Shown here in pieces: positions 15,391-24,112 of a stretch of DNA of 64,000 nucleotides (position 1 is the stretch's first letter; each line of letters opens with the position of its first letter). The notes under the pieces were generated by a model. That model searched no databases. It was given only the letters and a program-made list of their open reading frames with translations, and had not been told where the DNA came from. Location: NCBI RefSeq assembly GCF_002368335.1, contig NZ_AP018288.1:928607-992606 (forward strand), given 5' to 3'. The position numbers and the translations under genes are program-made. This DNA comes from Nostoc sp. NIES-4103. GTDB taxonomy: Bacteria > Cyanobacteriota > Cyanobacteriia > Cyanobacteriales > Nostocaceae.

Positions 15391-16518
15391 TTACTTTCCA
15401 AAGCCCTTACCGCGACTTTTGGAAGGTAAACAAATGCAGTTTTCTAACTGAGTGATTAAAGTCTCACGATCTAGATTTTGACCAATCAGCACTAGCTGGT
15501 TTTTTGGTTGTCCTTTCCATTCATCATCATCCAAAGTAAAGCGCTTACCACACAAATGGAAAATATGACGCTTCGGACTTTCATCAAACCACATAATACC
15601 CTTTGCCCGGAAGATATTTGTAGGTAGTTGATTATCTAAGAAATATTGAAACTTCCTAATAGACAAGGGTTTATCGCTCTGAAAAGATATTGAGGTAAAA
15701 CCATCATTTTCTAAATGGTTAGAATGATGGTGATGATGGTGGTCATGATCGTGGTGGTCATGACCGCAGGCTGAATGATCGTGGTCGTGGTCGTGATGGT
15801 CGTGATCGTGATGAGCATGATCGTGGTCATGGTCGTGGTGATCATGTTCATCAGCAGCATCAAAATACTTATCAGACTCAAACAGACCGACGCTAAGAAT
15901 TAAAGGTAGTGGCACTTGCGATCGCGTGGTGCGTATGATTCTCGCTCCTTCTTTAACTTCGCCAATTTTCCTTTCTAACTCGTTCAAAGTGGATTCTTCA
16001 ACCAAATCAGCTTTGTTGAGCAGAATAATATCACCATAGGAAATTTGACTGTAAGCTGCCTGAGAATTGAATAAATCTAGGCTGTAATTTGCTGCATCTA
16101 CCACAGTGATAATCGAATCCAGACGAGTTAAATCTCGTAATTCTGTACCGAGAAATGTCAAAGCAACAGGTAAGGGGTCAGCTAGTCCAGTTGTTTCTAC
16201 GACTAAATAATCTAGATTTTCTTGGCGTTCTAAAACTTTGTAAACGGCTTCTACTAAATCATTATTAATAGTGCAGCAAATACAACCGTTACTCAGTTCC
16301 ACCATGTTCTCTCCAGTGGAAACAATTAACTCGTTGTCGATGCCTATTTCACCAAATTCATTGACTAGTACCGCAGTTTTCAACCCTTGTTGGTTGTTGA
16401 GAATATGATTGAGTAAAGTCGTCTTGCCACTACCGAGAAACCCAGTAATAATTGTTACTGGCATTCCTTGTTTGGGCGCATCCATTGCTTGAGATTCAGA
16501 AGTAACGGCTGATTGCAT
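15391..16518 (-). CDS. CobW/COG0523 family GTPase with histidine-rich metal-binding tract
   Basis: A 375-residue G3E-family GTPase, the group that includes metal chaperones for zinc, cobalt or nickel. The P-loop GFLGSGKTTLLNH (about residues 26-38), the metal site NGCICCTIN (CxCC), the ETTGLADP switch and LLNKADLV (NKxD) are all intact. Between the GTPase and CobW_C domains (about residues 226-268) is a long His/Asp tract (HDHHDHDHDH-type) with one Cys, which should bind Zn or similar ions. The C-terminal domain includes FRAKGIMWFDE. The gene stands alone; no Zur-box was identified. Substrate metal and client are not shown by the sequence. Confidence 0.93.
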   Translation of the reverse strand: MQSAVTSESQAMDAPKQGMPVTIITGFLGSGKTTLLNHILNNQQGLKTAVLVNEFGEIGIDNELIVSTGENMVELSNGCICCTINNDLVEAVYKVLERQENLDYLVVETTGLADPLPVALTFLGTELRDLTRLDSIITVVDAANYSLDLFNSQAAYSQISYGDIILLNKADLVEESTLNELERKIGEVKEGARIIRTTRSQVPLPLILSVGLFESDKYFDAADEHDHHDHDHDHAHHDHDHHDHDHDHSACGHDHHDHDHHHHHHSNHLENDGFTSISFQSDKPLSIRKFQYFLDNQLPTNIFRAKGIMWFDESPKRHIFHLCGKRFTLDDDEWKGQPKNQLVLIGQNLDRETLITQLENCICLPSKSRGKGFGK

Positions 16519-16709
16519 AGCGCTGTTGTCAAAAAGTCAAAAAATTAGGAGAAAATTCTGTAGACACTTGTGCGAGTTTCCGTAGAGTACAAGAAATTCA
16601 CAAAGGTAGCGCAGAGAGTCCAGAAAACACTAGCATAGTGATGCTGGACTGTCATCCCAGCTGCTTTACCCTATTATTGCGTATCTCTCTATTTCAGCAT
16701 TACTCTGTT

Positions 16710-18200
16710 ATGACCCTAACCCTTTACAATACCCTCACTCGTCGTCAGGAACCGTTCACAACAGTCGAACCAGGCAAAGTTAAGATGTATTACTGCGGTG
16801 TGACGGTTTATGACTACTGTCATTTGGGTCATGCAAGAGCTTGCATTGTTTGGGACGTAGTACGCCGATACCTCCAGTTTATCGGTTATGAAGTGCGCTA
16901 CATTCAGAATTTTACTGATATCGACGACAAGATTCTCAATCGCGCACGTCAAGAACATTCATCAATGGAGGCTGTAGCCGATCGCTTTATCAAAGCATAT
17001 TTTGAGGATATGACCCGCTTAGGCATCAAGGAAGCCGATGAATATCCTCGTGCTACACACACGATGGATGGCATTCAGCGGTTAATTCATGAGTTGGAAA
17101 ATAAAGGCTTTGCTTACCCGGCTGACGGCGATGTTTATTATGCAGTGCGGCAGTTTTCTGAGTATGGTAAGCTTTCTGGACGCAAATTAGAAGATTTGCG
17201 AGCAGGTGCAAGCGATCGCGTGAATGTCGAAGATCCAGAATATCAAAAGAAAAAAGACCCCTTTGATTTTGCTTTGTGGAAAGCAGCAAGACCAGGAGAA
17301 CCCGCTTGGCAATCTCCTTGGGGTGCAGGTCGTCCGGGGTGGCATATCGAATGTTCAGCGATGGTGCGTGATCGCCTTGGCGAAACCATCGATATCCACG
17401 CTGGCGGCGAAGATTTAGTTTTCCCCCACCATGAAAATGAAATCGCTCAATCTGAGGCGGTGACAGGCAAACCCTTATCTCGTTACTGGCTACACAACGG
17501 CATGGTAAAGGTGGATGGTGAAAAAATGTCCAAATCTTTGGGCAACTTTACCACCATCCGCGATTTACTAGATCGGGGAGTTGACCCAATGGCAGTGCGG
17601 TTGTTCGTGCTGACAGCACAATACCGTAAACCCATCGATTTTACCAATGAAGCCCTCACTGCTGCTACCAACGGTTGGCATACCCTTAAAGAAGGTTTAC
17701 TCTTTGGCTACCAGTATGGGGAAAAACTTGGTTGGGGACTGGGGACTGGGGACTGGGAACTGGGGATTGGGAACCAACTACCCAGTACCAAATCCCTAAT
17801 CCTTAATTCCGTTGTTGAACGCTTCTGTGAAGTTGTCAATGATGACTTTAATTTCCCTGGTGGGTTAACAGTGCTGTTTGAATTAGCTAAAAAACTACAA
17901 CGCGAGGGGAATATCTTCGTGCATCAAGGAAAAACCGAAACACCACCTGATGAGTTAAAAAAACAGTGGCATACACTGGTGACTTTAGCTGGAGTGTTAG
18001 GTTTAGAAGCCAAGCTAGAAGTAGAAAATACCACTCATGAAGGCCCAAGCGATGCTGAAATTGAGGCGAAAATTCAGCAAAGGCAACAAGCGCGTCAAGT
18101 GAGGAATTTTGCGGAGAGCGATCGCATCCGTAATGAACTCTTAGCACAAGGAATTACCCTTATTGACAGCCGCGATGGCACCCGATGGCATCGTAATTAG
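16710..18200 (+). CDS. cysS: Cysteinyl-tRNA synthetase
   Basis: Charges tRNA-Cys. The class I HIGH motif appears as HLGHARACIVWDVV and KMSKS as KMSKSLGNF; zinc ligands are visible in YYCGVTVYDYC and ECSAM with HHENE. The start MTLTLYNTLTR at 16710 is chosen because the family begins there; an in-frame extension to 16638 is unlikely. Length is 496 residues, slightly long because residues about 340-358, in the segment between the catalytic core and the anticodon-binding part, are encoded by an STRR tract (GLGTGDWELGIG). The frame is preserved. The C-terminal QQARQVRNFAESDRIRNEL is normal. Confidence 0.97.
   Translation: MTLTLYNTLTRRQEPFTTVEPGKVKMYYCGVTVYDYCHLGHARACIVWDVVRRYLQFIGYEVRYIQNFTDIDDKILNRARQEHSSMEAVADRFIKAYFEDMTRLGIKEADEYPRATHTMDGIQRLIHELENKGFAYPADGDVYYAVRQFSEYGKLSGRKLEDLRAGASDRVNVEDPEYQKKKDPFDFALWKAARPGEPAWQSPWGAGRPGWHIECSAMVRDRLGETIDIHAGGEDLVFPHHENEIAQSEAVTGKPLSRYWLHNGMVKVDGEKMSKSLGNFTTIRDLLDRGVDPMAVRLFVLTAQYRKPIDFTNEALTAATNGWHTLKEGLLFGYQYGEKLGWGLGTGDWELGIGNQLPSTKSLILNSVVERFCEVVNDDFNFPGGLTVLFELAKKLQREGNIFVHQGKTETPPDELKKQWHTLVTLAGVLGLEAKLEVENTTHEGPSDAEIEAKIQQRQQARQVRNFAESDRIRNELLAQGITLIDSRDGTRWHRN
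17727..17785. repeat. STRR tract expanded in frame inside cysS
   Basis: Four to five copies of a GGGGACT/GGGGATT-type heptamer lie within the cysS frame and encode LGWGLGTGDWELGIGN. Similar tracts occur right after the gene (18201-18240). Confidence 0.88.
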
Positions 18201-18330
18201 GTTGGGGACTGGGTACTAGGGACTGGGGACTGGGAGTTATGAATTTTCCCAATTCCCCATGTCCCATTCCCAATTCCCAATTTACAAGTAAAGTTTTAAC
18301 TTTAATTCCCTTCCCCTTCCCCTTCCCCTT
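18201..18330. repeat. STRR cluster after cysS
   Basis: GGGGACT units on the plus strand, then inverted-sense AATTCCC units to about 18280, then CCCCTT hexamers at 18308-18330. More GTCAGTA-type heptamers occur at 18530-18595. Confidence 0.8.
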
Positions 18331-18343
18331 TTTGGTAATTTGA

Positions 18344-18481
18344 GAAAATCTTTATTTGCGTCTGAAATTATTAGCTGAAGATAGAGGCGCTATTTACGAT
18401 ATACCATTAAATTCAAATAATCAACCGCTATCATATTCAGGTAAACCAAGAGTTGGTGTATCCAGATTCACAGAAAATTAA
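18344..18481 (+). pseudogene. Possible C-terminal gene fragment
   Basis: An open frame without a good start reads ENLYLRLKLLAEDRGAIYD, IPLNSNNQPLSYSGKPRVGV and SRFTEN before TAA. The composition looks protein-like rather than random, and it sits amid STRRs in an otherwise gene-free 466-base gap. I do not recognise the parent family; it may be noise. Confidence 0.25.
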
Positions 18482-18666
18482 GTTAACTTTTATAGTTAAA
18501 CCAACTATATTCAGCTAGAAGTTAGGAGTTAGTCAGTGGTCAGTAGTCAGTAGTCATGAGTAATTAGAAACACACCTGACAACTGACAACTGCCCAAAAC
18601 TTCGCACTCAGATATGTAATATACATAATACATTTTCATTCCTGCCGTCGATATCATTCTTTTAAT

Positions 18667-20106
18667 ATGTGGTCTGAACTTACAAAAGCGATCGCTAGTT
18701 TTGACATTCCCGCTGATTGGATCGGGATTAGAGCTGTCAAAGAAAATTCCACTACCCGCTATGTTCGGGATGCCTTACCCCAAGTTAACGGCAAAACCTC
18801 TACTGTAGGAGCAATGTTAGAGGTTTTGGTGAATGGGTGTCTCGGTTATGCAGCTACCAACTCTCTAGAATTGTCATCTTTACAAGCTGCTGCCGAAACA
18901 GCGTATAAACAAGCACTGTTTTCTAGTCAGTGGTGGATATATCCGTTTCGTGAAACTGAACGCCCCAAAGTTGTCGGTGAATATCAATCTTCGTTTTTAC
19001 AGCCATTAGATACTCTCAGTCCTGGGGAAATCAACGATTTACTGATTCGCATTTGCCAGGGCCTAAAAATTAACGACAAAATTGTGCAAACCAGCGCCAG
19101 TGCTAATACCAACGAGCGAGAGACTTGGTTTGTCAGCAGTAATGGCTCTGAAGTATATCAAAAAATCATATCTTTAGGGACTAATTTTGGTGCTACTGCC
19201 CAAGATGGGGGAATTGTCCAGCAACGTAGTAACAACGGTTGGCAAGCACACTCTTACCAAGGGGGGTTAGAACTTTTACAAACACAAGACTTATGGCAGC
19301 GGGTGCAGCAAGTTGGCGAACAAGCAATAGAATTGTTGACAGCACAAGAATGTCCAAACACACGCACCAATTTAGTTTTAGCCTCAGACCAAATGATGCT
19401 GCAAATCCATGAAAGTGTGGGACATCCCCTAGAAATCGACCGAATTTTAGGAGATGAACGTAACTACGCAGGAGGCAGCTTTGTTAACAAAAGTGATTTT
19501 GGCAAACTAGTATATGGTTCGCCGTTGATGAACATTACTTTTGACCCCACCGTACCAGGAGAATTTGCCAGCTATAGCTTTGATGATACTGGTGCTGTAG
19601 CAACACGGGAATATTTAATCAAAGAAGGTGTACTTCAGCGGGGTTTGGGCAGTTTAGAAAGTCAAGCAAGAGCAGGTGTACCGGGAGTAGCTTGTGCGCG
19701 TGCTTGTTCATGGAATCGTCCGGCGATTGACCGCATGGCAAACTTGAATTTAGAGCCTGGAAACGTCAGCTTTGAAGAAATGATTGCTGGTATCGAACAT
19801 GGCGTTTACATGGAGTCTAATCGGTCTTGGTCAATTGACGATCGCCGTTATAAATTTCAGTTTGGTTGTGAATACGCGAAATTGATTGAAAACGGTAAAT
19901 TCACTAAAACCTTGCGTAATCCCAACTATCGAGCTACTACTCCAGAATTTTGGCACAGCTTAATCAAAGTAGCAGATGCTACTAACTGGCAAATGTACGG
20001 TACTGCTTACTGTGGCAAAGGCGAACCCAACCAAGCCATTTCCGTAGGACATGGTTCACCCGCTTGCCTATTTGCTAACGTCGAAGTTTTTGGCGGAGGA
20101 AATTGA
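18667..20106 (+). CDS. tldD: TldD family metallopeptidase
   Basis: A 479-residue TldD/PmbA-superfamily protease. The zinc-binding motif is seen as QIHESVGHPLEIDRILGDE (HExxxH), which marks the catalytic TldD subunit; the GVPGVACARACSWN and IEHGVYMESNRSWSIDD regions also fit. In other bacteria TldD and its inactive partner TldE form a heterodimer that trims unfolded peptides and matures some ribosomally made peptides. The partner gene follows 194 bases downstream on the same strand, separated only by STRRs. Substrates here are unknown; no precursor peptide gene is evident nearby. Confidence 0.93.
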   Translation: MWSELTKAIASFDIPADWIGIRAVKENSTTRYVRDALPQVNGKTSTVGAMLEVLVNGCLGYAATNSLELSSLQAAAETAYKQALFSSQWWIYPFRETERPKVVGEYQSSFLQPLDTLSPGEINDLLIRICQGLKINDKIVQTSASANTNERETWFVSSNGSEVYQKIISLGTNFGATAQDGGIVQQRSNNGWQAHSYQGGLELLQTQDLWQRVQQVGEQAIELLTAQECPNTRTNLVLASDQMMLQIHESVGHPLEIDRILGDERNYAGGSFVNKSDFGKLVYGSPLMNITFDPTVPGEFASYSFDDTGAVATREYLIKEGVLQRGLGSLESQARAGVPGVACARACSWNRPAIDRMANLNLEPGNVSFEEMIAGIEHGVYMESNRSWSIDDRRYKFQFGCEYAKLIENGKFTKTLRNPNYRATTPEFWHSLIKVADATNWQMYGTAYCGKGEPNQAISVGHGSPACLFANVEVFGGGN

Positions 20107-20292
20107 AAAAAGGGGAGTTAGGAGTTAGGAGTTAAGAGTTAGGAGTTAAGAGTTAGGAGTTAGAAGTTAAGAGTTAGTAGTGAACAGTTATCTCCCTCAT
20201 CTCCCTCATCTCCCTTATCCCCCTCATCCCCCTCATCTCCCCTGCCCCCCTGCCCCCCTGCCCCTCTGCTCCCCTGCTCCCCTGCCCTCTAC
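20107..20292. repeat. STRR tracts between the tldD pair
   Basis: GAGTTAG heptamers (20112-20175), then CTCCCTCAT-type units, then CCCTGCCCC-type units up to 20286. They fill nearly the entire spacer and carry no visible ribosome binding site for the next gene. Confidence 0.88.
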
Positions 20293-20300
20293 ATTGCGCG

Positions 20301-21653
20301 ATGATTATGAAAATTGACGATTTATCAGCTTTAGAAGCCAGCTTTAATCAACTAATTGAAACTTTACTCATTAAGAAAACAGCAACTGAACAATTCACTG
20401 TGAAACTAACTAGTGAACGCAGCCAATTTACTCGTTTTAATCATGCCAAGGTACGGCAAACTGGTTGTGTTGCTGACGGTTGGGTAGAACTAACTTTGAT
20501 GGAAGAACAACGCAGCAGTTTTCGCCAGTTTCCGTTTAGCGGGAACTGGGATCTAGACTGGCAATTGGCATACGCAGCTTTACAAGAACTACGTGAAGAA
20601 CTGGCTTTATTACCCGTCGATCCTTATTTAGTTGTGCCAACAGAAAATAATACTAGTCGAGAAGTACATTCTGGAAAATTGTTGGCGGCGGAAGCTGTAG
20701 TACCAACAATATTGGAATTAGTTGCGGAATTAGATTTTACTGGCTTGTATGCTGGAGGAGTAGTAGTTAAAGGATATGGTGATTCCAACGGACAAAAACA
20801 TTGGTTTGCTGGGGATTCTTTTACATTAGATTATTCTTTATTTACCGATTCAGGACAAGCTGTTAAAGGGACGTTTGCTGGTAACGATTGGGATGAACAG
20901 GCTTATATAGCTCAAATTAACGAAGCGAAAAAACAATTAAAACTCCTGGAAAATTCTCCCAAACAATTGCCACGAGGACAGTATAAAACTTATTTTGCAC
21001 CTGCTGCTGTTGCTGATTTATTAATGATGCTTTCTTGGGGGGCTGTGAGTGAAGCAGATATTCAACAAGGAAACAGTGCTTTAGCTTCTCTGGCACGTCA
21101 AGAAAAACAGCTTTCCCCAAAGTTTAGTTTAAAGGAAAACTTTCAACTTGGGAAAGTACCGCGATTTAATGAATTTGGAGAAATGGCAGCACCGGAATTA
21201 CTAATAATAGAAAAAGGTATTTTAGTCAATACTTTGGTCAATTCCCGCACTGCTAAGGAATATCAAAAAATTGCTAATGGTGCTAATAGTTCAGAAACCT
21301 TACGTACACCAGAGGTGAGTCCGGGAAATTTAGTATTTGAACAGATTCTTCCGAGTTTAGATACAGGCTTATATGTCTCGAATTTGCATTACTTGAATTG
21401 GAGCGATCGCCCGACTGGTAGAATTACAGGTATGACCCGTTATGCTTGTTTTTGGGTGGAAAATGGCGAAATAGTAGCCCCCATAGAAAACTTGCGTTTT
21501 GATGAAAGTCTCTATCGCTTTTGGGGAGAAAATTTGATAGACTTCACCAATTTTCAAGAATTTATCCCCGAAGTTGGAACATACGATGGTCGTCAATTAG
21601 GAGGTAGTCTGGTTCCTGGTATGTTAGTAAACGATTTCACCTATACTTTGTAA
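20301..21653 (+). CDS. TldE/PmbA family protein, partner of TldD
   Basis: A 450-residue TldD/PmbA-superfamily protein without the HExxxH zinc motif, as expected for the non-catalytic TldE (PmbA) subunit. Family-like segments are RFTRFNHAKVRQTG-type early sequence (SQFTRFNHAKVRQTG), FNEFGEMAAPELLIIEKGIL, NSRTAKEYQ and the C-terminal GRITGMTRYACFWVENGEIV with LGGSLVPGMLVNDF. It should assemble with the TldD encoded just upstream. Two ATG codons (20301 and 20307) are equally plausible starts. Confidence 0.88.
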   Translation: MIMKIDDLSALEASFNQLIETLLIKKTATEQFTVKLTSERSQFTRFNHAKVRQTGCVADGWVELTLMEEQRSSFRQFPFSGNWDLDWQLAYAALQELREELALLPVDPYLVVPTENNTSREVHSGKLLAAEAVVPTILELVAELDFTGLYAGGVVVKGYGDSNGQKHWFAGDSFTLDYSLFTDSGQAVKGTFAGNDWDEQAYIAQINEAKKQLKLLENSPKQLPRGQYKTYFAPAAVADLLMMLSWGAVSEADIQQGNSALASLARQEKQLSPKFSLKENFQLGKVPRFNEFGEMAAPELLIIEKGILVNTLVNSRTAKEYQKIANGANSSETLRTPEVSPGNLVFEQILPSLDTGLYVSNLHYLNWSDRPTGRITGMTRYACFWVENGEIVAPIENLRFDESLYRFWGENLIDFTNFQEFIPEVGTYDGRQLGGSLVPGMLVNDFTYTL

Positions 21654-21867
21654 TGGGAGCAACGCGAAAATGTGAGATCGTCGTGAAATGAGCGCTTGAG
21701 AGCGGGGGTAGCTGGGGTAGCTGGGGGAGAAAAGAGAAAAAATAGTCCTTTTTGCTACTTAAAATCTGAAAAATACACTTATTTTCTGCTTCTTCCCCAG
21801 CCTCCCCAGCCCCCCCCAGCTCTGCCATGTCACAAAATCCCATTGCTCCCCTTTGTAATTTATATTT

Positions 21868-21921
21868 CTTTGTGCCTTTGTGTCTTTGTGGTTCAAAATT
21901 TTTTACCACAAAGGCACAAAG
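21868..21921. repeat. Dispersed hairpin repeat (CTTTGTGCCTTTGTG family)
   Basis: CTTTGTGCCTTTGTG at 21868-21882 is exactly inverted at 21907-21921. Related sequence occurs near 2889, 54850 and 60215. The rest of the gap 21654-22027 holds a GTAGCTGGG STRR (21700-21725), its opposite-sense counterpart (21790-21825) and a G/C-rich patch with small palindromes (21925-22000), but no gene. Confidence 0.75.
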
Positions 21922-22027
21922 ACGAGGGCAGGCGTGTGGTGAGGCAGCGCGGCCAAGAGGGGGTTTCCCCCATGAGCGACTGCCGAAAGGGTTCCCCGAC
22001 TTGAGCAAACTGCCCGTCACTAAGATT

Positions 22028-22831
22028 TTAATTATCCACTTCTACCCTGATAGTTGGGCGTGGACAACGCCAATTTGCTGCACCTGCACCGACATCAGTA
22101 CAACCTTCGGCTTGCATCGCATCCCGTGAAACATCTTCGGGTTTATAAAATCGCCAACGTCCTTTGTCATCAGGCCCTGACTCTGCTCTGAGTCGACGTG
22201 TAGAACGCCCGTACCTGTCGTCGCGATCGCGGTCACGCCAATTATCATCACCCACTTCTACCCTGATGGTAGGACGCGGACAGCGCCAATTTGCTGCACC
22301 AGCGCCGACATCAATGCAACCTTCTGCTTGCATCGCATCCCGTGAAACATCTTCAGGTTTATAAAATCGCCAACGCCCTCTGTCATCAGGCCCTGACTCT
22401 GCTCTGAGTCGGCGTGTAGAACGCCCGTACCTGTCGTCGCGATCGCGATCGCGACGCCAATTATCATCACCCACTTCTACCCTAATAGTGGGACGCGGAC
22501 ATCGCCAATTGGCTGCACCAGCGCCAACATCGGTGCAACCTTGTGCTTGCATAGCATCGCGTGAGACATTTTCCGGTTTATAAAATCGCCAACGCCCTCT
22601 GTTATCGGGCCCCGACTCTGCTCTTAATATTTGTGTACCGTAGTTGTCTCGGTATCTATCTCTCCTACCATTTCGATATTGAGCTATCAGCGAGGGAGTA
22701 GCAGTAGGTTTGATTTCTTGTGCGAATACAGAGGATTTATCTGTATTAATAGGAACTGTGGTTAAGACAGTAGCAGAAGCGACAAAAATAGTTAATGGAA
22801 AAAATCGACTTATTTTAGTCAAATTAGACAT
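22028..22831 (-). CDS. Secreted protein with three near-identical ~72-residue repeats
   Basis: A 267-residue protein. The N-terminus (SRFFPLTIFVASATVLTTV) with VFA before position 38 looks like a Sec signal peptide. The mature part is three tandem repeats beginning at about residues 70, 143 and 215: RAESGPD, GRWRFYKPE(D/N)VSRDAM, QA(E/Q)GC(T/I)DVGAGA, ANWRCPRPTIRVEVG. Each repeat has two conserved cysteines that could pair outside the cytoplasm, joined by a charged R/D-rich linker. The DNA repeats are 219 and 216 bp long and nearly identical, implying recent duplication. I do not recognise the domain; an envelope or periplasmic role is inference. Confidence 0.85.
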   Translation of the reverse strand: MSNLTKISRFFPLTIFVASATVLTTVPINTDKSSVFAQEIKPTATPSLIAQYRNGRRDRYRDNYGTQILRAESGPDNRGRWRFYKPENVSRDAMQAQGCTDVGAGAANWRCPRPTIRVEVGDDNWRRDRDRDDRYGRSTRRLRAESGPDDRGRWRFYKPEDVSRDAMQAEGCIDVGAGAANWRCPRPTIRVEVGDDNWRDRDRDDRYGRSTRRLRAESGPDDKGRWRFYKPEDVSRDAMQAEGCTDVGAGAANWRCPRPTIRVEVDN

Positions 22832-23270
22832 AATATTCAGTCTCTCCTTGATTTAGCTGCATATTAATGATGATTTCTGACAACACCTAGCAGTTATTGC
22901 TGCTGTGCTTCAGCCAAAGCTGGCAAACAAAGCATTTAGCATGTTCACTATCGTCATGTTTTTTTGAGGTATCACTCAATGAGGTGACGACAAACTTTAA
23001 GCATAAGTATGCAACTTGTAAAAAATCATTACAATAATTGTTTTACTTACCCATAAATGAAATTTAGATTGTAAGAGTACTGTTGCTATTGCTGGAATTA
23101 CAATACAAGAACTCTTTATAGACTTATCGGAAGTACGCTAGGAATTTACGCGTAGATGTAGAGATTTTTGGGTGTTGCTAGCGTGGTGCGATCGCTCTGA
23201 ATTATTAAGGCATTTTCAGCCATATCAAATATTATAATTTAACTTTCAATTGTGAATCGTTGAGTTACCC
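22832..23270. other. Gene-free stretch upstream of the triple-repeat protein
   Basis: About 440 AT-rich bases with no convincing gene. It must contain the promoter of the leftward triple-repeat gene, but no boxes could be assigned with confidence. Confidence 0.4.
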
Positions 23271-23304
23271 AGATACCCGATTTTTTATAAAAAATCGGGT
23301 ATCT
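23271..23304. terminator. 34-bp perfect palindrome after SRPBCC gene
   Basis: AGATACCCGATTTTTTA is followed immediately by its exact reverse complement, ending 9 bases after the stop of the leftward SRPBCC gene. The GC-rich base and T-run within the arms fit a bidirectional intrinsic terminator. Confidence 0.6.
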
Positions 23305-23312
23305 AATCTCTT

Positions 23313-23768
23313 TTATGAATTATTTGATTCGCACTCTTTTTTTGTAACATAGTGGCGGTAGCGAAACATTGCTTCTAGCTGTGCTTGCACTAACCAACCA
23401 CTGAGAAATTCTACTGTTTCTCCACCAGGTAGAGAAAAGGAAATAGCATCAGTCAACTTAGTTTTACCATCTTCCGGTTCAAATTGATGTCGATGTACCC
23501 AAAATTCAAAAGGCCCGGATATTTGTGTATCGGTAAACAAGCGATATTTTTCATATTCAGTATGACGCGCTAACCAAGTTAATGGTAATAGCCCTAGAAA
23601 TAGCCGAAATTCTGTAATAGCACCCACTTCTAATCCTCCCTCACGGCGAACTACTTGAACTGGTTGCCAAGGCGGATTTAACAGTTGTAAAATGTCTGGT
23701 CTTTCGTGAAATTTCCAAACTACTTCTAGTGGTGCATTAATGATTGATGAATGTGTAAAGTGCAGCAT
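23313..23768 (-). CDS. SRPBCC (START-like) family protein
   Basis: A 151-residue single-domain protein of the SRPBCC helix-grip fold, which holds hydrophobic ligands. HFTHSSIINAPLEVVWKFHE at the start is the classic 'polyketide cyclase/dehydrase' opening, followed by RREGGLEVGAITEF, SGPFEFWVHRHQFEPEDGKT and LTDAISFSLPGGETVEFLSG. No membrane segment or catalytic motif. A short CPXCG-type protein lies 19 bases upstream on the same strand and is probably co-transcribed. Ligand and role are unknown. Confidence 0.88.
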   Translation of the reverse strand: MLHFTHSSIINAPLEVVWKFHERPDILQLLNPPWQPVQVVRREGGLEVGAITEFRLFLGLLPLTWLARHTEYEKYRLFTDTQISGPFEFWVHRHQFEPEDGKTKLTDAISFSLPGGETVEFLSGWLVQAQLEAMFRYRHYVTKKECESNNS

Positions 23769-23787
23769 GGAAAGAAAAACCTAAAAT

Positions 23788-23976
23788 TTAGCCTTCGTAT
23801 TCAGTATCAATTTCGATATCTAAGGTATCTTCATCAACTCGGACATATAAAATATTTGGGTTACAGCAAACTTGACAATCTTCTACATAAGATTGTTGTG
23901 AACCGGCACTCAAATCAATAAAGGTTAAGTTAGGTTCACCGCAATAGGCGCAGTAATACTCAGCTGTTGTTTGCAT
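23788..23976 (-). CDS. CPXCG-type cysteine-rich small protein
   Basis: A 62-residue protein with two pairs of cysteines, YYCAYCGEPN and EDCQVCCNPN, spaced as in the CPXCG-motif family of small zinc-ribbon proteins; the middle VDLSAGSQQ-like segment (IDLSAGSQQSYVEDC) and the acidic C-terminus (VDEDTLDIEIDTEYEG) also match. Zinc binding is inferred from the cysteines. Function is unknown. It is 19 bases ahead of the SRPBCC gene on the same strand. Confidence 0.88.
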   Translation of the reverse strand: MQTTAEYYCAYCGEPNLTFIDLSAGSQQSYVEDCQVCCNPNILYVRVDEDTLDIEIDTEYEG

Positions 23977-24055
23977 AGGTAGGGAGTAGGGAATAGGGAG
24001 TGGGGAGTGGAAGAGTTTTTCATGTGTCCCGTATTAGAGTGAATTCCATAATTTT

Positions 24056-24112
24056 TCAATTTGAAACCCAGTCCCCAATCGCCAATCCCCAATCCCCAGT
24101 CCCTTTTTGAGA
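24056..24112. repeat. STRR tract forming the 3' end of a radical SAM gene
   Basis: CCCCAATC/CCCCAGTC units overlap the last codons and stop of the gene and encode GTGDWGLAIGDW. The tract is the same type as the cysS insertion. Confidence 0.85.

Noticed and set aside
16638..16709. Upstream extension of cysS
   Set aside because: The extra 24 residues are unlike the family, whose N-terminus matches the ATG at 16710.
21637..22020. 127-codon minus-strand frame and overlapping plus-strand frames
   Set aside because: They translate STRRs and the CTTTGTGCC hairpin repeat; no coherent protein sequence.
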